Origin: Spirogloea muscicola
Taxonomy: Eukaryota > Streptophyta > Zygnematophyceae > Spirogloeales > Spirogloeaceae
Length of the DNA stretch: 61,186 nucleotides
Assembly: GCA_009602725.1 (NCBI GenBank)
Contig: WELB01000008.1
Coordinates: 181,048 to 242,233 of the forward strand
Direction: 5' to 3'
The notes beneath the pieces are model-generated. The model was given only the letters and a program-made list of their open reading frames with translations. It did not search any database and was not told the origin of the DNA. Positions 45,703 through 60,235 of the stretch are shown piece by piece. Within the stretch, counting starts at the first letter, position 1; every line of letters starts with the position of its first letter. The position numbers and the translations under genes are program-made.

Positions 45703-48700
45703 TCAAGGGCTTTCATAGCCTGTTGACCCGTTGCCTTCAGATTCAGGTTCTCTTGGCCCGGCTGACACCTGTGGATGTTTCGGCAACAACTGTGTCAAAT
45801 CTAGACAGTGATCATCAACACAAATAGTCACAGCCAGCAGACAATCCGATAAGCCGTTGAATCTACAATTGGCAACTACAGGACATATCAATGATGCTAT
45901 CACAACAACAGCTTGCCCTAAGTAAGGCAGCATGGCCCCCGCCTGGAGTCACGCAATGTGATGAATGTGATGATCTGGGCATGCCTGTGAGCGCGAGCTA
46001 TTCAACGCATGACACAAATTACAACATGTAGCTGACGCTCTGGGAAGCACAAGCCCTTCCAAGAGCTTACCTTAGAGCCATTGACGCCTACCACAGGGTC
46101 CACAGGTGGAACGTAGGCTGGAACTTTGCCATCCCACCAGGGTGTAGGGAACCTGTGCCTCGCCAGATGAGCCAGAGTGTCTACTCCAACATCGTCCTCT
46201 ACCCTTTCTGCCAATTGAGACCATGACTTGCGCTGCGGAGCAGGTACCCGCTCGTCCAGCTGGGCACTGACCTCTGCCCCACTCTTTTTGTCAGAGCACA
46301 TTAGTGCCAAAGCCTTGGCTGCCTTCTCACGAGCTGCAGCCCCCCCTTTCGCTTCTGTCACAATCTTGGCGAGCTCAATGACCATGCCCTGACGTAGCCC
46401 TACCGAGACTGCCTTGCTGGAGTAGCGCAGCAGGCGAAGCAGGAGCACCAGGCAGCACAACTGCGGATCTGTGCCAGGGAAGCCTTCTGCATCTGAAGGT
46501 GGCGCCAGAGCCAGAAATGGCAGCAGAGCTGTAATAAGCTCGTCCGTGACAGCAGCCTCTGCCACCTCGGGATGCGAAGCTGCACACTGCAGTAGCAGTA
46601 TGGCTGCTTGCGCCAGGCCTCTCCGCTCCTCCGGCCTGCTCCCTGCAATGAAGTCATAAGCTGGCAGGAAGACGTCAATGCTGGCAGCCCTCTTGGCCTG
46701 TAGAAGCTTGGGCCTTGCCCTGAACAGAAGTAGCAGCGCCAGGAGCAGCCTCCTCCGGTCATCAAACGTCCACCTTCCGCCACCCTCCTCTCCAGAAGAC
46801 GAGGCAGCTACCATAGTCTTCCTAAGCTCTCTGAGGAGCCTCTCATCTCCTGCAAACCCTGCTCTAGGAAACTGGTAGCTGGGGTCTCGTAAGAATTGAT
46901 CCAAGTAGTAGCCACCAAGATAGAGCTCCCACGCATACCCATTCTGTGGCTCTGCCCCAGAGCTCACATACGTAGGCCTCATTTCCTTTGCAGCCTCCTC
47001 CTCATCAAGGGCTACTTCCACCAGTACCTGCCTCAAGAATAGCGGCCTCTCTGCATCCTCAAGGGACCAAGGCTGTAGCTGTCCAGACAGCGTCTGGACC
47101 ACTGTATTTGCAGCCGTCAGAGCTTTCGTGACCTGGGCCCTTGTCCCCTGGTCCCAGACGAGGCAAGGAGACACCAAATCCGAGTCGTACAGTTCGCCAG
47201 CTCTGGAGGGGTCTTGCGCAATGGCGGAGAGGATGTTCACTGGGAGGCACAGGAGGAGGGTGGTGACAGCAAGGGGCATCTGTCGTTCCCTTTCCTGAGA
47301 GATTGGAGACGAGGCGGAGACAGGGCTCAACAAGTGGGAGATCTCGTACAAGTCTGTGACATCCGCTGCGGCCATCCGTGAGTGAATGTTGCTTCCTTCT
47401 GCTCCTCTGTGTTGCTGCAGGTCGCGCAGCGGCTTCTCTTCCTTGCTGACTCCCACTGTTGCCAGCAGGATCTGACCGATGATCCTTGCTGCAGCTTCTC
47501 TGAGAGGCTCTGGAATCAAGCTGCACTCCGAGGACTGGGTCTGGGGATTTGTAGAAGGCAGAGGACATTTGCAGAAGAGAGTCAAGAGAGGGAGCAGAAG
47601 GCCGGACGTCACAGCAAATTCATCTGCTGCAGCTGCCTTTGACGGGATCTCCTGACTCACGCACAGTAGCATCTCCAGAATGATGACAGGCATCTTCGCC
47701 TCCCCTTCATCAGCACTCTGCGAACCTGCTAGTCCTTTCCACAGCTGGAAGCCTAGGGTGCAGAGGATGCCTGAGGACAGCAGTGCTTGCTGAGAGGTGG
47801 CATTGCAAGCAAGTGCTCTGAAGGTGCCTATGAGCAGCTGCCGCACAGACGCACTGGATTGTGGCTCCCGCAAGAGCTCCTCCAGTAATGGAAATCTCAC
47901 TCTGCGAAGAAGGGGCTCCCTGCCATTGCCCTCAACTGCCCACTCCAGGCACTGGCGTAGAGCGAGCAAGGCCATAGTAAAAGTCTCAGACCTTTCCTCA
48001 ACACTCATGCTCTTGTCTTCCTGCACTGATGAACCTATGAGGTCTTTCTTGGAGGATAAATAATCTTGCAGATTGTCCAGGAATATTGACATGTTTGGAA
48101 GCTCAGAGTGTCGCCACTCGGGGCCGATGTACACTCGAACAAAGATGCCTCCAAGGATAAATTCGTCCTTGAAGGCATCATACCTGATTCATTCCACAAT
48201 CCAATTATTGTTGAGCCACGACTAATTGATTACACGCTTGCTGTCAAGCGCACATTCATAAAATGTCAATAACATGCAACATGCTCGTAAAAGCAGATAA
48301 ACACAGGGTTAGCCTTGCCTGAACGACGCCAGCCACTGCAGCTCATTCTCAGAGTTGCTTGCTTGAGGAATACGGAGAGCCACTTTCTCTCGCAGCTCCA
48401 GGCGAACATCCAGATTCCAAATCGCTGTTGGCTGCCGAAGCGTCATAACAGCCATTTCTACGAACAAAGAAGGTCCCTTCTTTGGATCCTGATACAACGC
48501 ACCCCAATCTCACAACATGAGTAGCAAGTCATGTCAAAAATCCTCCCAAATTCATGCAGTGAAGATCAGGCGGGAAAACTTAGTGCTGCGCCTTGCAAGC
48601 TTTTCCAAGAGACCTGGCACGCTCCTGAGCATTTCAAAGTGTTTGCCTTGCAGAAAGCGGTGGACAAACCATGTGGGCTGTCAGCATACCACTAAGGCAC

Positions 48701-51700
48701 CAAGAAGAGCGTAAGGTAGAATATTAGAAAGTAAGTCGCCAGATGACACTATAGCTACTTCTTCTGGGCTCAAATCTGGACTCTCCTCCTCTAATGGTTG
48801 CGCCAACTGACAGGCAAGCGACTGCAGCATTTTGGCAGCAGCGAGTTGGAGCACATTCTTGGCCTTTAAGAGCTCTTCAACGGAGACTCCGTCTCCACTT
48901 TCTGATTCCTTGTCTGTCTCCTCCACCAACTGACCTGCTTCATCTGGAATACTGAGTAGGAGGATAGGCAGCAGCAATGCCTGTTTGACAGAAAGGAAGA
49001 AGGGTAGGTCAGTGCACCAGCACTACCACTGATAGACAACTTGTGCACTGGAAGACAGAGAAGGTTGCAAGCACCAATCTTCCTACCGACCTCGAGCCCT
49101 TCTCTCAATAGGACTCTTCTCAAAGAGGTGAGGTAATATCTTGCTCCAAAGCGACTCACAAGGAATTACCTGCTTCAGAACACGGTAGCAGAATTGTGAA
49201 TCTCCACAGAAATAGTCGAGGCAGTTGAGAGCAGCTAGGGTCACAGGACTTGGTGCTCTGCTTGGACCAGCAGCAGAACACATCGCCCACCAGCAACCCT
49301 TGCGCCAGCGCACATCATCCCGCAGTAGGGTCCTGCCTTCCCTGTATATCAAGAAATTCACAACAACATTTTCAAACTCAGAAAGAGTTTAATATGCAAG
49401 GAGTACAGAAGCGAAAGCAAGCCTGAGATGTGCCAGATCGGAGCTCGCAGAGACCACTGAGCAGGCTGCTTCACAAAGAGACGTGAATGCTGTCAGGCGT
49501 GCTCACGCTGAGGCCGAAGCAAGCTCCAGAACGCCCAGCGCGTCTGCAACAGCAGCCTCCAAGGCAGGGCTGCCACACACTTCAGGGTAGGCAGTACCCT
49601 CTTTGGCCGCCTTTGTTCCCAGTGATAGCACACCAAGGGCAAAATTAAGGACAGGCTGTGCTAAACTCCTCCGCCTGAAGTCACACAAGTTGTGCATGTC
49701 ATTAACAAGCACAAAGTCATGACATGCTACTTGCTGTCAAGTCCTCCAAGTCAGCCTGTACTCTGTTTCTGAAGAGCTCAGCCTCATCAAGCCACGTCCT
49801 TTGAGCAATTCCAACCACCACAAGTAAGCGCTCACTCTGCAAAGTAAGTATTGCGCAGTATCCTGGCCGCATATGACAATATGTTGGCCATGAGATCTGG
49901 GCAATCTTCCCGCTGTGCAATGCACACACGCAGTGCAGGTGTAGCTGCACTTATTACAACTGTGTCTGCATCCTCTGGAAGATGTATTTCCGGGTATCTT
50001 TCTTGCACCAAGGCCTGTCAAAAGCTTAGCACTGCATGTGTAAGCCAAAACTGAGAAACAAAAGCCAAAACAGAACTAGGAGCAGCATTCGATGGTTCTA
50101 GACATGCAGTACTTGACAAGACGAAGCTTGTATTATCCTAACATGCTGGGAAACTGAACAACCAAGCAACTGCCTCACTACTATTTGACCCCAATGTGTG
50201 AGTAGCAACTTGTATCAGAAAGTTTGCACTTGGCCAAGACTGTCACACATACGTATATCATACTCCTGTAGTCAACTCGCCCTCTGCAGTAAGCAAAGCT
50301 GCCACTAGTCAGAAGCAATCATCAATAAGGGAAGTTCTGTGTGACCTGGGCATGAAGTAGGGCAACCACTCTTGCGACCTCCTTCCGCCAAGTGCTTGGG
50401 ACATCTCCACCCCCTATTATTCTCAATAGCTCCTGGCAAGACAGGAGGCCAGATTAAGTGCCATGGCCCCTTGAGAACGTTGAGGGCTGCTTGTGGCAAG
50501 TAAAAAGTTACTATTAGGCATATTGTGAAAGTCTTCACATTCAATTCACTGTATTCCTCGTGACCTCGTTGTGGATATCAAAGACAATGACGGGAGTGAG
50601 TATGCTGGGCTCAGGTGGCTTCTTGAAGCTTACTGTCATGATGGCCTTATGGAATGATGACACATCATTGATATGGTGGCTTGGAAAAGCTTCTATATCA
50701 AGGAGATGGTGCAGATATACAGGTGCTACAAAAATTGCATCTGGCAGGATCAGTCCACAGAGAAGCAGCACACACATTACACAATCAGTCTACAATGAGC
50801 ACAGGAGTACACAAGAGCTGCATGAAAACCAACGCACTTAAGCAGCCATCGGCTCATGTAAGACATCTACTCAGGAGTAGTGCAGCAATCAATCTTGCAA
50901 GAGAGGAAGCAAACCAGCTAATTCGGGGTAGCTGACAGGCGACCGACTAGAGTATATGTAAACGGCCTGAGGATCAGAAGCTCTGGCCTTCACGTAGGGT
51001 TCCAAACTTGTTGTGACGTGCTCAACTAGCAGCGCTTTCATCTCGTTGTTCCATATCACTTCAGGGTCTTGGACATCTGAATCAATTATGTCTTTCATGA
51101 CTTCAGGACCCTGCAGAATGACAAATAGCCTTCAGGTCTGCATAATATGGACCCACCAAGTCTGTAGCAGGCATGTACAATCTCAGATGCTCATTGGTCC
51201 ACACTGATTGTTCCAGGAGCGTGTAGCGCAGGTGTACAGCCCCAAAAGAGGCGTGAGATCCGACACAATCAAGCTGGTGGAGTACAACGTCAACAGGATA
51301 CTAGCTAGCTCCACTGGAAGGCAGAACACAACAGTCATCTTTTCTATTGATGACCGAAACGATCACTGTGGCACTCTACCTCAGAAATGAGCTTCACAAT
51401 GATCCCAGGTGGAAAATACAACTGGAGAATGCTCTCATGCCAAGGCAAATGGTCTACATGTATGATTCCTTTTGTGGGTGCCTGAGCCAATGAATCTGCA
51501 TGCTGCAAATTCAGATAACAAGCCATGAGCTGTGGCAAATGCTGGCACTGTAGTTCATGAGATGTATCACCTCCAAAGTGAGGATCTCAGTGCTTCTATG
51601 ATTATCCATTACGTCTGTATACTAACAGTAAGCCAGAGGAGAGCGGCATTTTCCATAGATTTGGCGTAGGAAAGCCAACAGCGGAGGTGCAAAAGCACCT

Positions 51701-54700
51701 CAGCGTCAATGGGGAGTACAATGACAAGTTGACATACCTGCAAAAGGTGGGATTGAGAGAAGAACTTGACGATAGCAGACCGATCACGTTCAGCTAGGTC
51801 TCCTGCGACGAGTTTCCACACCAAGATTTCAAACAAGCCAAATTTGTACATCCCAGGGGTAGCTGCCCGATTGGCTGTGCTTATGTGACTCACAACAGCC
51901 AGTAACCTGGAGATTTATCCAACATAGAAGACATCACATACACGGATTAGAACATTATTCAATCCACGAGTGAGCGTACAAGCAGGTACAAGCAACAAGG
52001 TGTGCATGACAGATTACAGCAAATAAGAAGATTCTCAATCCGTTGTGATGGTGAGGGCATGTTGTCAGCAAGAGGAGGTCACATTTGCAACCATGTGTTG
52101 TAGAGGAAGTACAAAAGTAAAAGGATAGGTTCTCTGACCTCCCAAAGACAGGGGATTTTGCTCGAAGCAAGAGTTGCACAATGTGAAAAAGAATCTCCTC
52201 ACGACAGAGGTCAAGACAGACTGCCGAGGGAGGAAACTGTTTGACTGAGTCTTCGGCTCCCGAAAGTCTGAAATAACATCAAATATAAGTCAGTTCTTTA
52301 TTTACAATGCGCAGTCTCCGAGCGAAACATTGGAAGCACAAGTGGAAATCGTGAAGAAGCCGTTCTAGGCTTCCAGTATGCAGAGACCACAAGCTTTCTA
52401 GCCGATTGTACATGCTAATGTTGTTATTGGCATTGACATTGCTTTTATCATCAACCTTTACATTTCTCGATCAACAGCTTTCACCAAGCACAAATGCACA
52501 CCTCAGCAAAGCCTCTAGCAGATCCAATGCCATTCCTAGCTGCAGCTTCTCAGGAACTTCATCGTCTTGCCATCGTATTGCTTCCCTGGCATCAACAGCG
52601 CTGTCGGCACTGCCCAGCGCGGCCTTCTGATTGGTCTCTTTGCCACAAGGTACCCGTGCCATTCGGATTTGGCCATCTGAGCCCATTACAGGGACAGTCT
52701 CTGGTCCTTGACCCTTGAAGCTAGCTGTATCGCACTCAAAGGTGGTCACATCCTTGCAGAGCTGGGTCATAAGACAAGACATGCACGATCAGACAAGCTC
52801 TCATGTCATTTGCAGCACCATGCCTGCATGACGGCGAAATGTAAAGCTGGCAATCGGAAGCTGACTCTTAGTAAGGGGCCTTTGACAAGTGTTTGTCCTC
52901 ACCGTAGCAAGGGAGAGAACTAGCATGGGGATTATCACTGTCAGGCCCCCTGCACGGATCAGATGGAGGACATTATCTCGACCACCAAGATCCATAGCAG
53001 CCACAAGGAAGACCAGGGCCTTGAAGGTGAACACGTGGTGGTCGTTCTCCAGAGCTTCTCGCAGCATGGAGACCATACTCTGGAGCAAATTACAAGTCGG
53101 TGGTAGTAAAGAAGCTCTGTCAACATGATGGACTGCTTGACTGCTATGCACTCATTCAGCATCTCCGTCAGAAAATAAGACCAAGGAGCCTGACACGAGG
53201 CCGCTAGCTTGCTTCTCAGCAGCATGCATTCAGAGTGCACAACAATCAAATTCTGATACATCCAAGACAGGCCCGTTCTTTGAGTTACCATTTGAACATT
53301 TGTCCCTGGAAAGTGGTAGGGATTGCTGACTACACCGCTGATAGTGTCTACATCAAAGGCTGCTGCTCACCTCAACAGTTTTCAGGGTCTCCATTGTTGT
53401 GGACAATTCCTCTGGATATCGCTCGTAAATCCACGACAATAAATGTACAGCTAACCTGGGGTCAACTTCAGGCAAGCCGCATGTGCCGTACAAAGGAGTG
53501 AATGCTAGGAGGAGTGCCTGGAAAACACTCTGGAAGAGCAGTGCAGGCTCTTGCAGCTGGGCAACAAGGACATCACAAAACAACCAGTCAGCAGTATACC
53601 CATGAATGAAGTAGCAGAAGAGAGTGCAGCGGAACTGTAGCTATTGTGTGGCTCTGCTTGTTGATGCCTAATTAAGCATTACTTTGTGTTATTGGACCTT
53701 GACAGTGCCTCCGTACAAGGTGGAGACGCGTGAGTTAGCGTTCAATACAAACAGTGAAGGAAACTCCACCTTCCAATGCTGCTGCCAAAATCCTGAAGTT
53801 GGAGGACTTCCTTCTACAAGAAGCTCCAGATTCAGGCCCCCAATTCGTGTGCCTGCTCAAAATGACAGCATATGCTAAGATCATGAGCAGCACCAGGACA
53901 AGACTATGCAACTTGAGGTATTGGTGCACCAAAGGTGTGGCTAGTTGCAACATCCACAAGCAGCTCCAGCAAGGGGGCAGGGGCTGTGCATTACCAGTCC
54001 GAATTTTGCTTGCAAGATAGAGGCAAGCAAGGGCCAGCAGAATGATGGAGAAGCAAGCAGACAACAAAAGCATCAAGCTGCAACTTCAGTTGAGCAAGCA
54101 GATGCTTTTGTATGTTGCAGCTACGTCAGGAGTAGCTCAGTATTGCATGATTACCTCCACCTTCGCCCAAGGCAGAGTACTCTAGCAATGCATCTCCACT
54201 GTTATAGTGCAACTCGAGCCCAGCGTTTGCAGCAATGGCAGCATCAAAGCTGCTGACTTCCTCTCGGAGAAACTGCACTACAGACAAGCTTTTGGGATCA
54301 TATTGTTGACATCAAATCGACAATGACAGCAATAAGCTTAAATAGATCCAAGCAGGCTCTCACAGGAGAATGTGCAGGCCATAATCATCGTTCTCAGTGT
54401 CATTTAGGAATGCAAGTATGGCTCATGCCGCAATCAGAGACGGCTTCTGCTGTGATGTGAATTGCGGGCTCAGCATTGTCACTTACCTTCTGCAGATCTG
54501 CTCTCTTTATGTCATTCCAGACGAGCACTGGTGTTGCTACTGTCTCAACTCTTAAAATCTCAAGTGTCTCCAGCCAGGCCAATAGTGACCTAGATTCCTG
54601 TAGGTGTGCCAGGCCAAAAGTACAGAATTTTGGCACCAGAATCTAACATGATTCTCATTTACTTGCTAGACCACTCATCAGCTTCCCACCGATGTGCTGC

Positions 54701-57700
54701 ATTTCAGCCCGACAACGTCGTCGGCCAGACTATCTGTTTGACACACCCTCTGTCTGCCACCCATGGGCATCTTCCTCCATGAGGAGATCAAGACATGAGG
54801 ATCACAAGAGCGCAATTGCTATCTCATATAATCACAGAACCCCCCCAGAAAACAGGTTGTAGTCTATACCAATGGCAGCGCTGCACTTCCCTGCATGTTA
54901 AAAATTTCCTAGCATGCTACCGTTTTCTACCTTGAGCAACATATGGATAAGACTTCATACATTTCCAGAAGGCTTGAGTTGAGCAGCTTTGGAAGCATGG
55001 ACATACATTGTACCCTGCCAAGCTCACGAAGGGCGTGTTTAGCTTGGCAATCCTGGCGGCATATATACATCTATATATGTATGTCTATATCAACGGTTCT
55101 AGTATACGCCTGCGTTTTGCTCAAAGGGCAAGACCATTGCATGAGAGGTGCATGCTTTGACACTTGCATTGACGTGCATGCTCTGACAGAGTGTAGAGAA
55201 CAGGGGCGAGTAAGCAAGTAAGCAGACAAAGTACAATGTGAAAGAGAAACAAACAAGCAGAAATAATCTGACCTCTATCTACAGACATTCTGCAAACTGG
55301 TACTTGAAGGGGAGTAACCAGCGTGCTTACTTTTGGCAGCACAGAATGCAAAAGAAACCAAGTTTCAGGATTGCCATCCATGAGGAGATGCAAGAGCTCC
55401 CCACTCAGTCTTCTTGCTCGTTCACTTACTGAAAATACTGCTGTCCGCAAGTGAAGCAGGACCACACATTGTGCAAGGGATGTTTTCTGCAGACAAACAT
55501 GATCTGATCAAGAACTGTGAAGACCCAGCTCAGGCGGCCCTGGATCAGTAATAATAAGCTCCACCATGACCGTCTGCGGACCACTGGCCTTGGGGCCTTG
55601 GTGAATTATCAAACAAGGCTTTGCATACCACTTCAAGAGCTGAGCACCCACCACATTGACCAGGAAGTTGACATGCAGATTATACAAGCCACTGGGAGAA
55701 GAAGGCTTTATCTTGTCTACCTGAAAGTGACCTGCCACATTTGGCGAGGTTACCTCCAAGATCCTCTTCAGCAAGATAGCATTGCTGGAAACAGGTGCCA
55801 TCACTGTCAAGGGTTCAACTTAGCACCTTGACTTGGAGCATGTAACTTCGCCTATGATACTGCATGGTTCTTGGAGCACGTGAAGCATCCTAGGATACTG
55901 CATGTTCAATTGAATATCAGGAAGAATTGCACCAATACTGCTGATGAGCTCATTGAGCTTCTAGGTACTCATCATCTGGAATGCTCACCTGCGAAAGACT
56001 ATTGGGACCTGTGACCGGCAAATAGAGCATAAAGTGTCTGCTGCCAGCATCAGTGAAGCTTCCCTAGCCTGCAATATACGCAGGTCAAAGTCAACTAACT
56101 CTGATGCTTGAGGGTTCCCAATCTGACAAGCACTGCAATGTAGCATCAACAGAGACATCTAGAACATTGAACGACAGCCACTTATAGAACACAGTATTTG
56201 TTACCTTAGTCCATGTTCTGTCAGCGTCTGTTTCATTGGATGGGAGATTCAGCGCTAGTGTGAAGACATCCAGTACCCCTAGGACCTGCCAAGTACATAG
56301 TCCTTATAACAGCTGTCAAAACTCGAGATTCTGTCAAGAGATGACAGGAGTACCACTAATCCAAGTGGCAAGACATGCTTTGCAAAGCCTTGACAGAGCT
56401 GTAGCCCCTAACTACCAGATCTGTCAGCACAGAGATGACTTGAACCTGCAGGGCATTTGCAGCCACAGGGGCAAAAGTGTGGAGCAATGCCACAAACTGC
56501 TTAAGATTCTCGGGGCTTAGAACCGCATGTTTGTTAGCAATCTCCTGCACATTGAGAGGAGGTGCATCAGGAGCAAGCAGCATAGGGGGTGCCACTTAAA
56601 CATCTCACTATGCAATTGGATATTGCCACTTAAATATTTCACTATGCAATTGGATATTGCGTTGCTGCAGACCTGCCATCTCCTAGTCGTAATACCCAGG
56701 AAACATTGAAGTTTGGAGATGCTAAGTCTTACAGAAGCAGCTGGGGTGGTGGTTCCGAGTAGAGCCAATGCAGCTGAGGATACAGCTCCAAGACCACTAT
56801 CCACAGCAGTTGAGTCAGTGGCAAAAAGCTTCAAAGCCATACGAGCAGTCATAGAAGCGACATAAGCAACCACTGGATTCTCTGACTTCATGGCCTGCAA
56901 GACCAACAGGGATCACCTAATGAGCCTCCAGGCTGTTGTAGATTGTACGCACCGACTGTGACTGCATACTGAGGAAATCATGATGTATGATGCACTGCCC
57001 CAGGCATTGGTTGGCTGGTGTCGCTCACCAGTAACAGTGTAGCTGTAAAGTCCGGATTGCCCCGTACAGCATCAAAGCAGGGACGAGATGCGAGAAAGCG
57101 TTGCAGGACCAAACAGCAAGTCACTGCATGCGAGGGCTGTTCACCCTGCTTGGCTGAGGGCAGTACAGATCAGCCACAACTTAGAGCAGACAGTAAGGAA
57201 TGGGTCTAAGTTCTGCCACGAGTCGTTGTTTTTGCTTGAGCAACAGTCCTCTCTAACAATGAGTCTTGCAGTTTCTGTAGCATGTATCTGATTTTTTTGT
57301 TGAGGAGCTGAGAGCATACTTAGACTTCCTCGAAGGATCTCAGAAACAGCGAACATGGGCCTAGGATCGATGCAGAGGGAGTCTCCCAACTGCACAAAGC
57401 TCAAAGTACAGGAGCTGTTAAGGAAGGCTTGCACTCGTGTTACTGGCTCACGCCGTGCGTTCCCTGTCTATTTGGACTGTATCCTTGAATACAACATTCA
57501 TTTCATAGAAAAGAGAGATGCTTTAGCCAGGCATCTGCGTGGCTTGCATCACTACCAGCCAGTCCTTGCTTGCAGGATGTAGACCAGAGATTCACACTGA
57601 CATGCATGTTGCAGACATATTCTTTCATCATTGGCAGCCATTGCAGGGGATCCCGCGCTGTATTGTAGGAGGTCATTATTCTTGAGAGATAGAATGCCTC

Positions 57701-60235
57701 GCATTCATTCTGCGACGCAAGCCAACAGTGAGAGACTGAATACTGTAGTGCATATTGAAAGCTATGCATAGGGCAATCAAAGAGAGATAGCGACTTCATG
57801 TAGATAAGCACGACCACAGTAAGAAGCCGGCTCATCACCTGGTACAACGGGAGGGGTTTGTCTGGAAATGTATGAGGGCCAAAAGGGTCCATGTGTATGC
57901 TGAATTGAAGGCCTTTTGAGAGCCCCATTATGTTGGATATGCTGGCCATGAAAGAATCTCTGTCCTGTACGAAGTAGCGAGTAGGGCGCCAGCTCCGAAA
58001 TTCTAGAAGGACCTCTGTACTCTTTGTAGCGGAAATCACCACCCCCAGGATGTCGCTGAGACTGCCACAGCAGGATCAGATCAATATATTAGCAAGAGTA
58101 AATTTTTTTGGTAAGCTTATGTAAGACAACGCAGTCCTTAAGGCGAGATAGCCACTGTTACAGTCCATCTGCACATTGTTTGTTCAGGTGCACTTGATAG
58201 GTGCCTTGAAAGTTAGAGCACCATGGTGGGTGCCAAAGTGCACTTGGAAAGTCACAGCACGATGAGAGCTGTGTATGTGTTTTGCACAAAGGCAAATGAC
58301 AATGAAGTTGACAACAAAGTGGCGTCCTTACCTATGATCACAAATGATCTCGTCAGCTCCCTTCTCTATCAAGTTGTGAGAAGTTAGATATAGAGTTCTC
58401 TCTCTCAGTTCACCAGCTTCCTCAAACCCCTTCAGAGCTGCAAATTCGTACAGGATGCTCCGATCTCGCTGCATAGAAGTTCCAAGTGATGCCATAAATC
58501 TTAAAACCACTTGGTCTACACCAGAAAAATGGTCTTGCTACCATCAGTTGATGCAGCTGCGCAGATCTGAAAGGTAAGGACGGAACATCAGTGAAGTCCT
58601 AGAAAAGATCCTGTGCCAAGGGGCTTCTTCTGACCAGAATGCTTTGTCTGGACGACACTGTATCCACCATGGCTGCTGCTGAAGTCTTCGCAAGCTGGAT
58701 GTCCCTGTTGAGGTACAGCTGGAGCATATGTATACAAGCGGAGGTAACAACAGCATGCGTTAGCTATAGAGCATGACTTGGACATCTTGGAGGCGTCACT
58801 GGCGCTCCCCTTAGTATGAATGCATTGTTTAGCTTTGAGCAGATGATCTTGTTGCCTTACACCCCATACAATAATTCATATCACGAGCAAGGACTAGTAA
58901 AAGTAGATCTGCACATTAGGCACTATGACCGACAGGGTCTGCAGATTAGACTAGCCGAAGCACATTGCATTGACATCAGCATGTCAGCTTGTACAGTTGG
59001 TGGATCATCCACCTTCATATTGCGCTGCACAGCAAGTGCAAATGCTAATGAATCGCGTAGAGACAGTCTGAGAACTCTTGACTTGAAGTGAAGAAGAACT
59101 ATGCGACCATCATCTCCCAGTATTTCAACCTGCAAAATGTCCTGCAGATTGATCTTCTTGGGGTTGGCCTGCAAGACGAAGTCCAATCTCAAATCGTAAG
59201 TACGTCCAAGCTTACAGTTCTGTCATCCTTTTGATCCATGATATGACTCTTTTCTATCAGACAAAAGGATTACTGACACTGAGCTCAATATCTGCTCTGT
59301 GCTGACCCCTCCAAGTATGGCAAAGAGAAACCACAGCACTTTACCGGGTGAGGCATGCACAGGAGCACAAGTTGCTACAGAGCATACTCTCTATCATGAT
59401 CATCCAAGAAGAGGCCTACTGTAATGTTCAGTCATTGATTCTCCTCCCTCCGATCTGCATGTAGGTAACCAGTGCTTCTAAGTGCTATATGCTGATATCA
59501 TATCTTGCACAATTCACGACATTTGCAGCTCCTTTTAGCATCCCTCTGGGTGAGGAGCACAGACCAGCTGACGCTCCAGCCTGGCGCCGGCAGCCTCCAT
59601 TTTCACAATCGACGTACTCCTTACGCGCATTACAGCGTCAACGAAGCCCTCCCTGCGGTGGCTGTGCTTCTTCAAGTGAAAATCAGTTCCTGTAGTGGCC
59701 AGAATAGATTTGCACAACCGTCCTGATATCAGCTTGAAGTAATAGATGAGCATTGGCTGTGACTGCAGCAAGCGAGCCTGCAGCTTCTTGTCATTGTCCA
59801 AGCACAATGCCAGTGACTAGGCCAAGATTGCGGGCAAAGGACGATTCCTTCTGCAGGCCACTGCCGTAAGTGCTTCAGTCAGCTTATACTTCTGCATTGA
59901 AGATAAAATAAGTAGCTTGGCTCACCAATGCCATTGAGGTCGTCCAGCTTGTTGTGGAGGGTCGTGAGGAGCTCGCTCCGGGCACTGCTCAGGAAGGTAT
60001 GCACCTCTTTGCCGCCGCTGCTGAGAGCGAAGGTCTCGAAGGAGAATTCGCAGCGGTCCTGATTGGCAAACCGCAAGTTGGTGACCATATCGAAGCTGTA
60101 CTGTGTCGCAGTGGGGTTGATTGTCGCGAGCGTGGTTATGTAGATGCCGTGCTCCGTCACCTTCAGTATCCTCGACGAGCCGCGCGTCGGGCGAGCGTAA
60201 CCGGGGAGCCGCACGAGGAACGTCTCATAGTCCAT
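45703..60235 (-). CDS. RME-8/GRV2/DNAJC13-like endosomal ARM-repeat protein
   Basis: RME-8 proteins are very large peripheral endosome proteins that act with Hsc70 and retromer in endosomal sorting. The start at 60235 (MDYETFLVRLPGYARPTRGS) leads a PH-like domain with ILKVTEHGIYITTLATINPT. Later blocks include 58930-59170 (LQDILQVEILGDDGRIVLLH), 57640-58040 (TEVLLEFRSWRPTRYFVQDR), 56370-56570, 54490-54630 (a first IWN motif, VLVWNDIKRADL), 52880-53090, 52480-52760, 50945-51110 (a second, DPEVIWNNEMKALLVEHV, then SPVSYPEL), 50570-50740 (FVAPVYLHHLLDIE), 50340-50440, 49845-50010, 49505-49690, 49110-49350 and 48690-48975. A long exon (46074-48134) of helical repeats contains CLVWDQGTRAQVTKAL and YLGGYYLDQFLRDPSYQFPR. 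It ends at GTAAGC; a phase-compatible last exon stops at 45703 (PREPESEGNGSTGYESP). Order and spacing match plant GRV2 and animal DNAJC13. No HPD J-domain motif or GYF domain was found where expected. Many junctions are approximate. Confidence 0.75.

Noticed and set aside
55060-55095. ATATATACATCTATATATGT as a possible promoter or origin
   Set aside because: It is a simple AT-rich stretch within introns of the RME-8-like gene; nothing else supports a function.
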